From contig CAJTWQ010000024.1 of NCBI GenBank assembly GCA_910579835.1, positions 1 through 25,688 on the forward strand: DNA of 25,688 nt, given 5' to 3'. The notes under the pieces were generated by a model. It saw only the letters and a program-made list of their open reading frames with translations, was not told where the DNA came from and ran no database searches. A program made the translations under genes and the position numbers. The stretch is from an uncultured Ruminococcus sp. (GTDB lineage: Bacteria; Bacillota; Clostridia; Oscillospirales; Ruminococcaceae). Position 1 is the stretch's first letter, and every line of letters begins with the position of its first letter. Positions 15,790-23,311 of this stretch are shown here, piece by piece.

Positions 15790-17646
15790 ATGAAAAAAAG
15801 AATCATAAGCTCATCTCTGTCTGCCGCTATTGCAGCAGCAGTCTTAACGGCAGGAAACTCTTTTTCTTCGTCAGTATCGGAGAAAAACGCCGCGTATGCG
15901 AAAACCGGCGTCCTGAAATATGAATTTGAGGACGGTTCAACCTCCGGCGGAAAGATACATAACGAAGGCTGGAAAGGCAATACCCAAGAGGACGGAAGCG
16001 GAGAGGAAATGGATCTTACAGGTTTTTCCGGCAGCGGCTTTTCCTATCTCGATCAGAAAGGAACCTCGGTAAGCATTGAAGTAGACGTACCGGAAGCCGG
16101 ACTTTATGAAATGAATATCTGCTACTGCGAACCATATGATACAAACAAAAAAGTACAGTATCTTCAGGTAAACGGTGTTAATCAAGGAGAACTGAGCTTT
16201 GTTCACAATCTGGAATTTGAGGAGACCTCCGGCGGCGTAGTAAATCTTAAAAAGGGAAAGAATACCATAGAACTGAAAGCCTACTGGGGATATACATTTT
16301 TCGACTATCTTACTCTTTCTCCCGCCGATGAAAGCCTTACAAATCTAACCCCTTCAAGGAAACTCTCCAATCCCAACGCCTCGGATTCCGCAAAAAGACT
16401 GTATAACTATCTTTGCGATCAGTACGGAAAACATATTATTTCCGGACAGCAGGAATACTGCGGAGAGCACAACTACAACAGTTGGAACGACCCTGATACA
16501 TTTATAAAAGACAATGAAGATGAGTTCCAATATATACTAGAGAAAACAGGCAAACAGCCGGCTATCCGGGGAATTGACCTGCTGGCTTACCGTGCAGACA
16601 CCAACTGGATAGATCACGCCCCCGAACGGGCTATTGAATGGACAAACAAATATAAGGGCATAGCCGCCCTGACATGGCACTGGAATGTCCCCTCCACTGA
16701 GGACGGCGGCGACGATGTTGCGTTCTATGTGGAATCCACAGGAAACAAGCCGTTCACAACATTCAGTATCACCAATGCCCTGAAAGACGGAACATGGGAA
16801 AACAAACAGCTTTTAGCCGATATTGACGCTATTGCCGCCGAGCTTACCAAGCTGAAAGAAGCTGATGTTCCTGTTCTGTGGAGACCTCTTCATGAAGCTG
16901 AAGGAGGATGGTTCTGGTGGGGTGCAGAAGGTTCCGAACCATGCAAAAATCTTTATCGTCTGCTTTATGACAAACTTACAAACGAATATGGACTCGACAA
17001 TCTTATATGGGTGTGGACGGGATATACTTTCCCGACTTCGGCGGACTGGTACCCGGGAAACGACGTTGTGGATATGATTGGCTACGATAAGTATAACGCC
17101 GTTGACGGACTGCCTAATCTCAGTTCCATATCCTCAACTTTTTACAGTCTCGTCAAAAGCACGAACGGTCAGAAAATGGTCGCCATGTCCGAAAACGACT
17201 CTATCCCCTCTCTGGAAAATCTTATCAATGACAAAGCTGGATGGCTGTATTTCTGCCCGTGGTACAAAAATTATCTTACCAGTGAACAAAATAATCCCGT
17301 AGACAATCTTGTGGAAATCTACACCAGCGAATACTGCATTACACTTGACGAACTTCCAGATCTCAAATCTTACCCGATAACCGAAAACGAGAATCCCCCC
17401 GATAAGAAAAAAGATCTTGCCGGAGATGCAAACTGCAACGGAGAGGTAAGGCTGAATGACGCGGTGCTTGTTATGCAGTCGATAGGAAATCCGGATGTAT
17501 ATGGAATATCAGGCAGCGACAAAACACATATTACGAAACAAGGAACTGTAAACGCCGATGTTGCAGGAAACGGAGACGGCCTTACCAATCTTGACGCACT
17601 GGAAATCCAGAAATATCTTATCAATATCGTAACAGAACTAAAATAA
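15790..17646 (+). CDS. Cellulosomal beta-mannanase: CBM35-GH26-dockerin
   Basis: A secreted 618-aa enzyme that should hydrolyse beta-1,4-mannan. Domain order: signal peptide (about 1-36), CBM35-like beta-sandwich (41-179, from YEFEDGST to FFDYLTLSPA), GH26 catalytic domain (about 189-528), linker, type I dockerin (545-615). The likely acid/base is E369 in WRPLHEAEGGWFWWG and the nucleophile E468 in AMSENDS, by analogy with GH26 mannanases. The dockerin has GDANCNGEVRLND as first calcium loop and DVAGNGDGLTNLD as second. The second is one residue longer between its flanking aspartates than a canonical 12-residue loop. GGAAG lies 8 nt before the ATG. The GH9 gene follows after 14 nt. Other GH26 activities (xylanase, beta-1,3-1,4-glucanase) are possible. 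Confidence 0.92.
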   Translation: MKKRIISSSLSAAIAAAVLTAGNSFSSSVSEKNAAYAKTGVLKYEFEDGSTSGGKIHNEGWKGNTQEDGSGEEMDLTGFSGSGFSYLDQKGTSVSIEVDVPEAGLYEMNICYCEPYDTNKKVQYLQVNGVNQGELSFVHNLEFEETSGGVVNLKKGKNTIELKAYWGYTFFDYLTLSPADESLTNLTPSRKLSNPNASDSAKRLYNYLCDQYGKHIISGQQEYCGEHNYNSWNDPDTFIKDNEDEFQYILEKTGKQPAIRGIDLLAYRADTNWIDHAPERAIEWTNKYKGIAALTWHWNVPSTEDGGDDVAFYVESTGNKPFTTFSITNALKDGTWENKQLLADIDAIAAELTKLKEADVPVLWRPLHEAEGGWFWWGAEGSEPCKNLYRLLYDKLTNEYGLDNLIWVWTGYTFPTSADWYPGNDVVDMIGYDKYNAVDGLPNLSSISSTFYSLVKSTNGQKMVAMSENDSIPSLENLINDKAGWLYFCPWYKNYLTSEQNNPVDNLVEIYTSEYCITLDELPDLKSYPITENENPPDKKKDLAGDANCNGEVRLNDAVLVMQSIGNPDVYGISGSDKTHITKQGTVNADVAGNGDGLTNLDALEIQKYLINIVTELK

Positions 17647-17660
17647 TTAGGAGGAATATC

Positions 17661-20123
17661 ATGAATCTATCAAAAAAACTTATTGCAGCTGTAATATGTG
17701 GCGCAGTAACACTCTCGCAGACAGCGCTTCCGATGCCTGCCGTAAACGGTGCGGATGAACTCAAAGATTCTCTCGCCAATGACTCCGGTCTGGACTATGA
17801 CTTTGCCCGTGCTCTGCAATATTCTATCTACTTCTACGATGCCAATATGTGCGGTACCGAGGTTGACGAGAACAACCGATATACATGGAGAGGAGACTGT
17901 CATACATACGATGCCAAAGTTAAGCTTGTCGCAGGCATTACTGATTTTGTAGGAACCAATCTTTCTCAGAGCTTTATCGACAAATATAAAGACGTTCTTG
18001 ATCCGGACGGCGACGGCTGCGTTGATGTTGCCGGCGGTTTCCACGATGCAGGAGATCATGTTGAATTTGGTATGCCAGAAAACTATGCTGCGTCAACCCT
18101 TGGCTGGGGATATTATGAATTCCGAGACGCGTATAAGAAAACGGGACAGGACGATCATATTGAAACTATCCTCCGCTGCTTCAACGATTATCTAATGAAA
18201 TGCACTTTCCGTGACGATAACGGAACGGTAATCGCTCACTGTTATCAGGTAGGCGACGGAGATATTGACCACAGCTTCTGGAATTCTCCGGAGGTAGACG
18301 AAATGGGCAGACCCGCCTTTTTCCTCACCGCCGAAAAGCCATATACAGATTATGTGGCGTCCGCTGCGGCTTCACTTGCTATCAATTATCTTAACTTCAA
18401 GGATACAGATCCTGAATATGCTGAAAAATCCCTCGATTATGCAACGGCTCTTATGGATTTTGCAATTTCAAATCCAAAGATGCTCTCCGTGAACGAGGAC
18501 GGCCCTAAATCTTATTATCGTTCTTCAAAATGGGAGGACGATTACTGCTGGGCTTGCGCATGGATGTACAAAATAACTGGCGAACACAAGTATCTTGAAG
18601 AAATCTATACCGCCTACGATTACTATGCCGCCCCTTGCTACGTTCACTGCTGGAACGATGTATGGGGAGGAGCTCAGTGTATTATCGCTGAAATTACCGC
18701 CGATACTCCTGCAAAAGAGGGCGAACATGTTTACCCGAATTTTGAAGAAGAATACAAGGAAGCAGCAGGAAAAAGTCCTTATGAAGATATGGACGCATGG
18801 AAATCCATTGAAAAAGCCGTGAATTCCTACATGAGTGGATCTCCGGGAACTCTTACTCCTGCCGGTTACTGGTGGATGGATACATGGGGTTCGGCACGTT
18901 ACAATACAGCCGGTCAACTGGTAGCCCTCGTTTACGATAAGTACAACAACAACGGTAAGCCCGGCAAATTCAGCGAATGGGCAAAAGGACAGATGGAATA
19001 TATCATGGGCGATAATCCCTTGGGACGCTCGTATATTGTGGGATATAATGAAAATTCTGTCAAATATCCGCACCACAGAGCATGCTCCGGACTCACCAAA
19101 TGTGAAGACCCAGATGAGCACAGATATGTTCTTTACGGCGCACTTGCAGGCGGTCCGGACGCTGAAGATAAGCACAACGACATCACCAAGGACTGGGTAT
19201 ACAACGAAGTAACTATTGACTACAACGCTGCTTTTGTCGGTGCCTGCGCCGGTTTGTACGAATTTTTCGGTACAGACGAAATGCAGCCCACCAAGAACTT
19301 TCCCCCCAAGCCCTCATTCAGCGGAAACGATGAAAACGGCGGAAATAACTACTGGGTAAACGCCTGCGGAATTGACGACCTTAATTCCGACGGATGCGGT
19401 GTTACAAAGGTTTCTCTTATGGTTATGACCGATTCCACAAAAGCTTCAAAAGACATTTCAGTCCGCTACTACTTCAATTCATCCGAGATCTCTAACATTG
19501 ACAGCGTAAAGCCCTCTGAGCTTTATGATCAGACGGCGGTTGAGGCAGCTCCTGCCGATGGCGTAATCAGCGGTCCTTACAAATATGAGAAACTTGACGA
19601 CACTTACTATGTAGAAATAAAGTGGGACGGATACACAATTGCAAATTCCGGCAAAAAATACCAGTTTACCTTGGGAATGTACTATGGTGACAAATGGGAT
19701 CCTACAAACGATCCAAGCTACAAAGATCTTAAAATATATGCCGAGGACGATGCGTTCTTCGGTACCGGAAATGAGATAAAAACCGAAAATATCTGCGTTT
19801 ATTCCGACGGAGTTCATGTTGGCGGAATCGAACCGGACGGCAGTGTGCCTGATACAGGCAAAACTGATAATCCGGATAAAGATATTAAATACGGCGATGC
19901 AAACTGCAACGGTGAAGTAAGGCTCAACGACGCGGTTCTTGTTATGCAGTCTATCGGAAATCCCGATGTATACGGCGTAAACGGCTCTGACGATAGTCAT
20001 ATCACTGAAAAAGGTATTCTTAACGGCGATGTTGCCAACACCGGCGATGGATTAACAAATAATGACGCTCTTGCTATTCAGAAATATCTAATTGGTCTTA
20101 TTCCCTCGTTTCCCGCAAAATAA
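17661..20123 (+). CDS. Cellulosomal endoglucanase: GH9-CBM3c-dockerin
   Basis: A secreted 820-aa inverting cellulase. Domains: signal peptide (about 1-30), GH9 catalytic domain (45-537), CBM3c-like module (about 560-722, with YYVEIKW, DKWDPTNDPSYKDL and VYSDGVHVGGIEP), short linker, dockerin (744-814). GH9 landmarks are GGFHDAGDHVEFG with D129 and D132 (water-activating aspartates), the PHHRACSG histidine region near 470, and acid E516 in YNEVTIDYNA. A CBM3c directly behind GH9 is the arrangement of processive endoglucanases. AGGAGG is 6 nt before the ATG, and the gene is 14 nt from the GH26 gene with a strong terminator after it. The first 28 dockerin residues are identical to those of the GH26 protein, so both should bind the same cohesins. 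Confidence 0.95.
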   Translation: MNLSKKLIAAVICGAVTLSQTALPMPAVNGADELKDSLANDSGLDYDFARALQYSIYFYDANMCGTEVDENNRYTWRGDCHTYDAKVKLVAGITDFVGTNLSQSFIDKYKDVLDPDGDGCVDVAGGFHDAGDHVEFGMPENYAASTLGWGYYEFRDAYKKTGQDDHIETILRCFNDYLMKCTFRDDNGTVIAHCYQVGDGDIDHSFWNSPEVDEMGRPAFFLTAEKPYTDYVASAAASLAINYLNFKDTDPEYAEKSLDYATALMDFAISNPKMLSVNEDGPKSYYRSSKWEDDYCWACAWMYKITGEHKYLEEIYTAYDYYAAPCYVHCWNDVWGGAQCIIAEITADTPAKEGEHVYPNFEEEYKEAAGKSPYEDMDAWKSIEKAVNSYMSGSPGTLTPAGYWWMDTWGSARYNTAGQLVALVYDKYNNNGKPGKFSEWAKGQMEYIMGDNPLGRSYIVGYNENSVKYPHHRACSGLTKCEDPDEHRYVLYGALAGGPDAEDKHNDITKDWVYNEVTIDYNAAFVGACAGLYEFFGTDEMQPTKNFPPKPSFSGNDENGGNNYWVNACGIDDLNSDGCGVTKVSLMVMTDSTKASKDISVRYYFNSSEISNIDSVKPSELYDQTAVEAAPADGVISGPYKYEKLDDTYYVEIKWDGYTIANSGKKYQFTLGMYYGDKWDPTNDPSYKDLKIYAEDDAFFGTGNEIKTENICVYSDGVHVGGIEPDGSVPDTGKTDNPDKDIKYGDANCNGEVRLNDAVLVMQSIGNPDVYGVNGSDDSHITEKGILNGDVANTGDGLTNNDALAIQKYLIGLIPSFPAK

Positions 20124-20135
20124 AAATTTGTCTTG

Positions 20136-20167
20136 AAAATGCCCCGTAAACGGGCATTTTCTTTTTT
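20136..20167 (+). terminator. Terminator of the GH26-GH9 operon
   Basis: A 9-bp perfect stem (20136-20144 with 20152-20160, arm AAAATGCCC), 7-nt loop, followed by TTTTCTTTTTT. It starts 12 nt after the GH9 stop codon and separates the operon from ftsH. Confidence 0.93.
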
Positions 20168-20181
20168 CCGCAAATTTCCGG

Positions 20182-20210
20182 TTGCCTTTACAATAGTTTT
20201 ATGTTATAAT
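20182..20210 (+). promoter_or_regulatory. Promoter of ftsH
   Basis: TTGCCT (20182-20187) and TATAAT (20205-20210) with 17-nt spacing, immediately after the upstream terminator; the transcript should begin near 20217. Confidence 0.78.
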
Positions 20211-20240
20211 TTCTTCAGAAAAGGAGTTGAACTTTTACCA

Positions 20241-22094
20241 ATGGAAGGCAACAGCAAAAACAAAAAGAATTATCCGGTTTTCATAATTACTGCTTTGTTA
20301 CTTGTGGTACTTTATAACACATTTGTTATACCAGCAGTAAAAAAAACGGATATTAAAGAAACGGATTACAGTTTCTTTTTGGAGCAGGCGGACAATGGCG
20401 TCGTCTCAAAGGCAGAAATTGGAGAATCCTCCATAATTTTTGAAATAAACGATAAAAGCGGCAAAAAGCAGCGCTATTCAACGGCAAGGCTCGATGACGG
20501 GCAGCTCGTTGACAGACTGCATAAAAATGGAACTGTTGATTTTACAGGAAGTATAGACAAAAAGAATCCTGCTTCCGAATTTATTCTGTCATGGATATTC
20601 CCCATACTCTTGATTATTTTGCTGTGGTATCTGCTCACCAAGGGAGTAAATAAGCGTATGAACGGTATCGGAAACGCTATGTCCTTTGGAAAAAGCAACG
20701 CTAAAATATATGTTAAAGCTCAGACAGGCAAGACCTTTGAAGATGTTGCAGGTCAGGACGAAGCCAAAGAATCTTTAGAGGAGATCGTTGATTTTCTTCA
20801 CGATCCGGAAAAATATGCTGAAATCGGTGCAGCCCTTCCTAAAGGAGCTCTGCTCGTAGGGCCTCCCGGCACAGGAAAAACACTTCTGGCTCAAGCTGTG
20901 GCAGGAGAGGCAGACGTACCCTTTTTCTCGATCTCAGGATCAGAATTTGTTGAAATGTTTGTCGGAATGGGAGCTGCAAAGGTTCGGGATCTTTTTAGAC
21001 AGGCAAACGAAAAAGCGCCGTGCATCGTATTTATCGACGAGATAGATACGATCGGCAAGAAACGTGAGGGAAACACAGGCAGCAGCGATGAACGTGAACA
21101 GACTCTCAATCAGCTTCTGACTGAAATGGACGGATTTGACGGCAAAAAGGGTGTCGTAATATTAGCTGCCACCAATCGTCCGGAATCCCTTGACCCTGCG
21201 CTGCTCCGTCCGGGACGCTTTGACAGGCGGATACCGGCAGAGCTTCCTGATATGACAGGCCGGGAAGCTATTCTAAAGGTTCATGCAAAAAAAATAAAAG
21301 CCGATTCTAATATTGACTTTAAAACAATTGCGCGGGCAACCGCCGGAGCTTCCGGCGCCGAGTTGGCAAATATTATTAACGAAGCCGCTCTCAGAGCTGT
21401 CAGAAACGGAAGAAAAACGGTAATTCAGTCAGATCTTGAAGAAAGTGTGGAAGTGGTAATCGCCGGTTATCAAAGAAAAAACGCTGTTATCTCTCCAAAG
21501 GAAAAAGAAATTATCGCGTATCATGAGATAGGACACGCTCTGGTTGCCGCAGTGCAGAAAGATGCCGCACCGGTACATAAAATCACAATAATCCCTCGTA
21601 CATCCGGAGCACTCGGATATACTATGCAGATCGACGAGGGAGAAAAATTTCTTATGACAAAGGAAGAAGCGCTGGCAAGGATCACCGTTCTAACCGGTGG
21701 CAGGTCAGCAGAAGAGCTGATTTTCGGCACCTGCACCAGCGGTGCGTCCAATGACATTGAAAAGGCTACACAGCTTGCACGGGCTATGGTAACAAGATTC
21801 GGCATGAGCGAAAGTTTTGACATGATTGCACTTGAAACTGAAAACGACAGATACCTTGGAGGAAATACATCATTGATATGCTCGACAGAAACGGCAGCCG
21901 GTATTGATGACGAGGTAAACAGACTTGTAAAAAAATGTCACGAGAAAGCGGCAGAAATTCTTACGGAAAAAATAGATAAGCTTCGTGAACTGGCCGGATT
22001 TCTTCTTGAAAAGGAAACCGTAAGCGGCGAAGAATTTATGAATATACTGGAACGGCAGCCCTCGCATACAGGCAATGAAAACAAAATATTTTGA
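20241..22094 (+). CDS. ftsH: FtsH, membrane-bound ATP-dependent zinc metalloprotease
   Basis: AAA+ protease that degrades membrane and regulatory proteins. The 617-aa product has transmembrane segments at about 12-31 and 113-132 bracketing a short extracytoplasmic domain. The AAA module follows: Walker A GPPGTGKT (207-214), Walker B FIDEID (264-269) and second region of homology TNRPESLDPALLRPGRFDRR (311-330). The zinc site is H428-E-I-G-H432, where most FtsH have HEAGH, with D505 as likely third ligand. The frame is open upstream into the preceding terminator, so the ATG at 20241 is chosen. AAAGGAG is unusually far away (about 14 nt) and no other start fits better. Confidence 0.96.
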   Translation: MEGNSKNKKNYPVFIITALLLVVLYNTFVIPAVKKTDIKETDYSFFLEQADNGVVSKAEIGESSIIFEINDKSGKKQRYSTARLDDGQLVDRLHKNGTVDFTGSIDKKNPASEFILSWIFPILLIILLWYLLTKGVNKRMNGIGNAMSFGKSNAKIYVKAQTGKTFEDVAGQDEAKESLEEIVDFLHDPEKYAEIGAALPKGALLVGPPGTGKTLLAQAVAGEADVPFFSISGSEFVEMFVGMGAAKVRDLFRQANEKAPCIVFIDEIDTIGKKREGNTGSSDEREQTLNQLLTEMDGFDGKKGVVILAATNRPESLDPALLRPGRFDRRIPAELPDMTGREAILKVHAKKIKADSNIDFKTIARATAGASGAELANIINEAALRAVRNGRKTVIQSDLEESVEVVIAGYQRKNAVISPKEKEIIAYHEIGHALVAAVQKDAAPVHKITIIPRTSGALGYTMQIDEGEKFLMTKEEALARITVLTGGRSAEELIFGTCTSGASNDIEKATQLARAMVTRFGMSESFDMIALETENDRYLGGNTSLICSTETAAGIDDEVNRLVKKCHEKAAEILTEKIDKLRELAGFLLEKETVSGEEFMNILERQPSHTGNENKIF

Positions 22095-22171
22095 ATAAAA
22101 CAAAAACGGTGGAAGTGATAAATATTCTGAATTTACTGATGAAGAATATCTCAAAAAGAAAGCTTACGGAT

Positions 22172-22196
22172 ATTTTGCAATGTAACATTGCAAAAT
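22172..22196. repeat. Perfect 11-bp palindrome downstream of ftsH
   Basis: Arms 22172-22182 and 22186-22196 (ATTTTGCAATG) around a TAA loop, 78 nt after the ftsH stop. No U-tract follows on either strand. It may be an mRNA 3'-end stabiliser, a weak terminator or a recombinase or repressor site. A 28-codon open stretch (22099-22182, KYSEFTDEEYLKKKAYGYF) ends in the loop and matches nothing I recognise. Confidence 0.5.
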
Positions 22197-22244
22197 GGGC
22201 ATAAAACATATAAACTTCCCGGAGAACATATTAAAACAAAAGCA

Positions 22245-22319
22245 CCGAAAGATTACCTTGTGCTGATTATCAAGATGCGTGTATATCTCAAGCGTAGTCC
22301 CCTTGCCAAATAGTAACAC
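22245..22319 (-). pseudogene. Relic of a tyrosine recombinase (integrase) C-terminus
   Basis: The minus strand reads LLFGKGTTLEIYTHLDNQHK. TTLEIYTHLD is the usual neighbourhood of the nucleophilic tyrosine in phage- and transposon-type tyrosine recombinases, where a GH(S/x) box comes just upstream. No arginine boxes or start are nearby and the match is only about 15 residues, so it is a fragment at best. It lies on the same strand as the serine recombinase remnant. Confidence 0.45.
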
Positions 22320-22354
22320 ACTTTCGTATGATTGATAAATAACGTAAATACACC

Positions 22355-22759
22355 TTAAAACAGGCTTCTTTTGTCTTTCAGAGGTTCGTCAAGCAGCTTG
22401 TAGTATATGTAGATATTACGAGGCTGTCCCTCAACATAAGCATCAAGTGCTATATACTCAATAAGCTCCAGACACATTTCACGAGTAAGCTCTTGCACAT
22501 CGGTGTACTTTTTCAGACGTTCCATAAACAGGGTCACATCTTCTGCATCCTGTCTGATCGTTGAGAATTTTTCTTCCAGATCAGTAACCTCTAAGGACAA
22601 ATCCTTTTGTTCGGTTTCGTATTTTGTGATCAGCTTCATTGCCACATCTTCAGACACCTTGCCGAGAACTTTGTCCTCATAAATGTTTTGGATAAGCATA
22701 TCAAGCTCCTGCAAGCGAAATTTACCCTCTTTGAGTTTCTTGGTGTCAAGGCTTGTCAT
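22355..22759 (-). pseudogene. C-terminal fragment of a large serine recombinase (DUF4368-type)
   Basis: A 134-residue frame with a coiled-coil core: FRLQELDMLIQNIYEDKVLGKVSEDV, then KYETEQKDLSLEVTDLEEKF, then FMERLKKYTDVQELT and MCLELIEYIALDAY. This is the C-terminal part of TnpX/TndX-like site-specific recombinases of Firmicute mobile elements. The catalytic resolvase domain, recombinase domain and zinc ribbon are all absent. The reading frame runs straight into GH9-like DNA on the opposite strand at about 22750. The ATG at 22759 has no good ribosome site. It is best read as a truncated, non-functional remnant. Confidence 0.75.
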
Positions 22760-22837
22760 ACCTCTCTTGCAACGGTCTATGGCACAACAGAAAAAATTGA
22801 TGTTTCAGGCGGTTGGCACGATGCAGGCGATTATTCC
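22751..22837 (+). pseudogene. Fragment of a second GH9 cellulase gene
   Basis: Twenty-nine codons on the plus strand read ACHTSLATVYGTTEKIDVS followed by GGWHDAGDYS. This is the conserved N-terminal part of GH9 catalytic domains of the CHT..YGT..DVSGGWHDAGDY type, including both water-activating aspartates. It stops with TAA exactly where the intact family continues. It differs from the intact GH9 here (VDVAGGFHDAGDHVEFG), so it is not a copy of that gene. Its left border abuts the serine recombinase fragment. Confidence 0.72.
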
Positions 22838-22853
22838 TAACATCAGTGCGTGA

Positions 22854-22964
22854 CCGCACAGGACATTTCGCATAGTTTATATTCCTGAAAATCAAGAAAA
22901 TACTTGCGAGGATAATTTGTCCTATGATGTCACTTTTGGTGATATTAGACAAAACGGCTTTTAA
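22854..22964 (+). other. Unassigned open reading-frame fragment
   Basis: A 36-codon stretch without a start codon (FRIVYIPENQENTCEDN, then LSYDVTFGDIRQNGF) ending in TAA. Its amino-acid composition looks coding, but I do not recognise the family. It follows the GH9 fragment directly and may be another gene relic. Confidence 0.25.
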
Positions 22965-22987
22965 AAATTCTACATTATTTATATATT

Positions 22988-23029
22988 AAAAAAAGGCAGA
23001 TTTAAGATCATTCTTCTCAAATCTGCCTT
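22988..23029 (-). terminator. Minus-strand intrinsic terminator in the relic zone
   Basis: A perfect 11-bp stem (23029-23019 with 23003-22993, arm AAGGCAGATTT), 15-nt loop, followed on the minus strand by a run of Ts (22994-22988). No intact minus-strand gene precedes it except tRNA-Thr about 165 nt upstream, so it either backs up the tRNA terminator or is left from a lost gene. Confidence 0.7.
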
Positions 23030-23138
23030 GAAATTCTCCAAAATTTTCCTCTGCATCGGTTCGAATCCTTTTTTGAGCCAAAAATCAAAAAAAGCATCTA
23101 CGGTTTTGACCATAAATTTTTCGCCCCTAAAATGCCAA

Positions 23139-23162
23139 CAAACCGCCTAAATAGGCGGTTTG
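23139..23162 (-). terminator. Likely terminator of tRNA-Thr
   Basis: A 9-bp perfect stem (23139-23147 with 23154-23162, arm CAAACCGCC), 6-nt loop, 31 nt after the tRNA 3' end. Flanking CCCCT/AGGGG repeats could extend it as a bulged helix. The following minus-strand bases TTGGCATTTT give only a weak U-tract. Confidence 0.55.
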
Positions 23163-23193
23163 AGGGGTGAACATCTATTTTGTTCCACAAGTA

Positions 23194-23269
23194 TGGAGCT
23201 GATGATCGGACTTGAACCGACGACCTACGCCTTACCAAGGCGTTGCGCTACCGACTGTGCCACATCAGC
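23194..23269 (-). tRNA. tRNA-Thr (anticodon GGT)
   Basis: A full 76-nt cloverleaf with an encoded CCA end. The acceptor stem GCTGATG pairs with CATCAGC with discriminator T. The anticodon stem ACGCC/GGCGT encloses TTGGTAA, giving anticodon GGT, and the T-stem is GTCGG/CCGAT around TTCAAGT. The D-stem has one A-C mismatch by my pairing. It decodes ACC/ACU threonine codons. It has its own consensus promoter just upstream. Confidence 0.96.
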
Positions 23270-23282
23270 AATCACCTTATTA

Positions 23283-23311
23283 ATTATATACTTAAATAGT
23301 GCAAATGTCAA
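23283..23311 (-). promoter_or_regulatory. Consensus promoter of tRNA-Thr
   Basis: TTGACA (23311-23306) and TATAAT (23288-23283) with 17-nt spacing, a perfect sigma-A promoter, ending 13 nt before the tRNA 5' end. Confidence 0.93.

Noticed and set aside
18525..19175. 216-codon open frame on the minus strand inside the GH9 gene
   Set aside because: Shadow of a well-supported GH9 catalytic domain; no ribosome site and a composition typical of antisense frames.
19479..20000. 173-codon minus-strand frame across the CBM3c and dockerin region
   Set aside because: Antisense to clearly recognised CBM3c and dockerin modules.
17661..20123. Direct duplication of the GH26 and GH9 3' ends by recent gene conversion
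   Set aside because: The dockerin segments differ at many synonymous positions, so recent copying is unlikely.
22746..22952. 68-codon minus-strand frame in the relic zone
   Set aside because: Overlaps the GH9 fragment on the opposite strand, has no recognisable motif and no convincing ribosome site.
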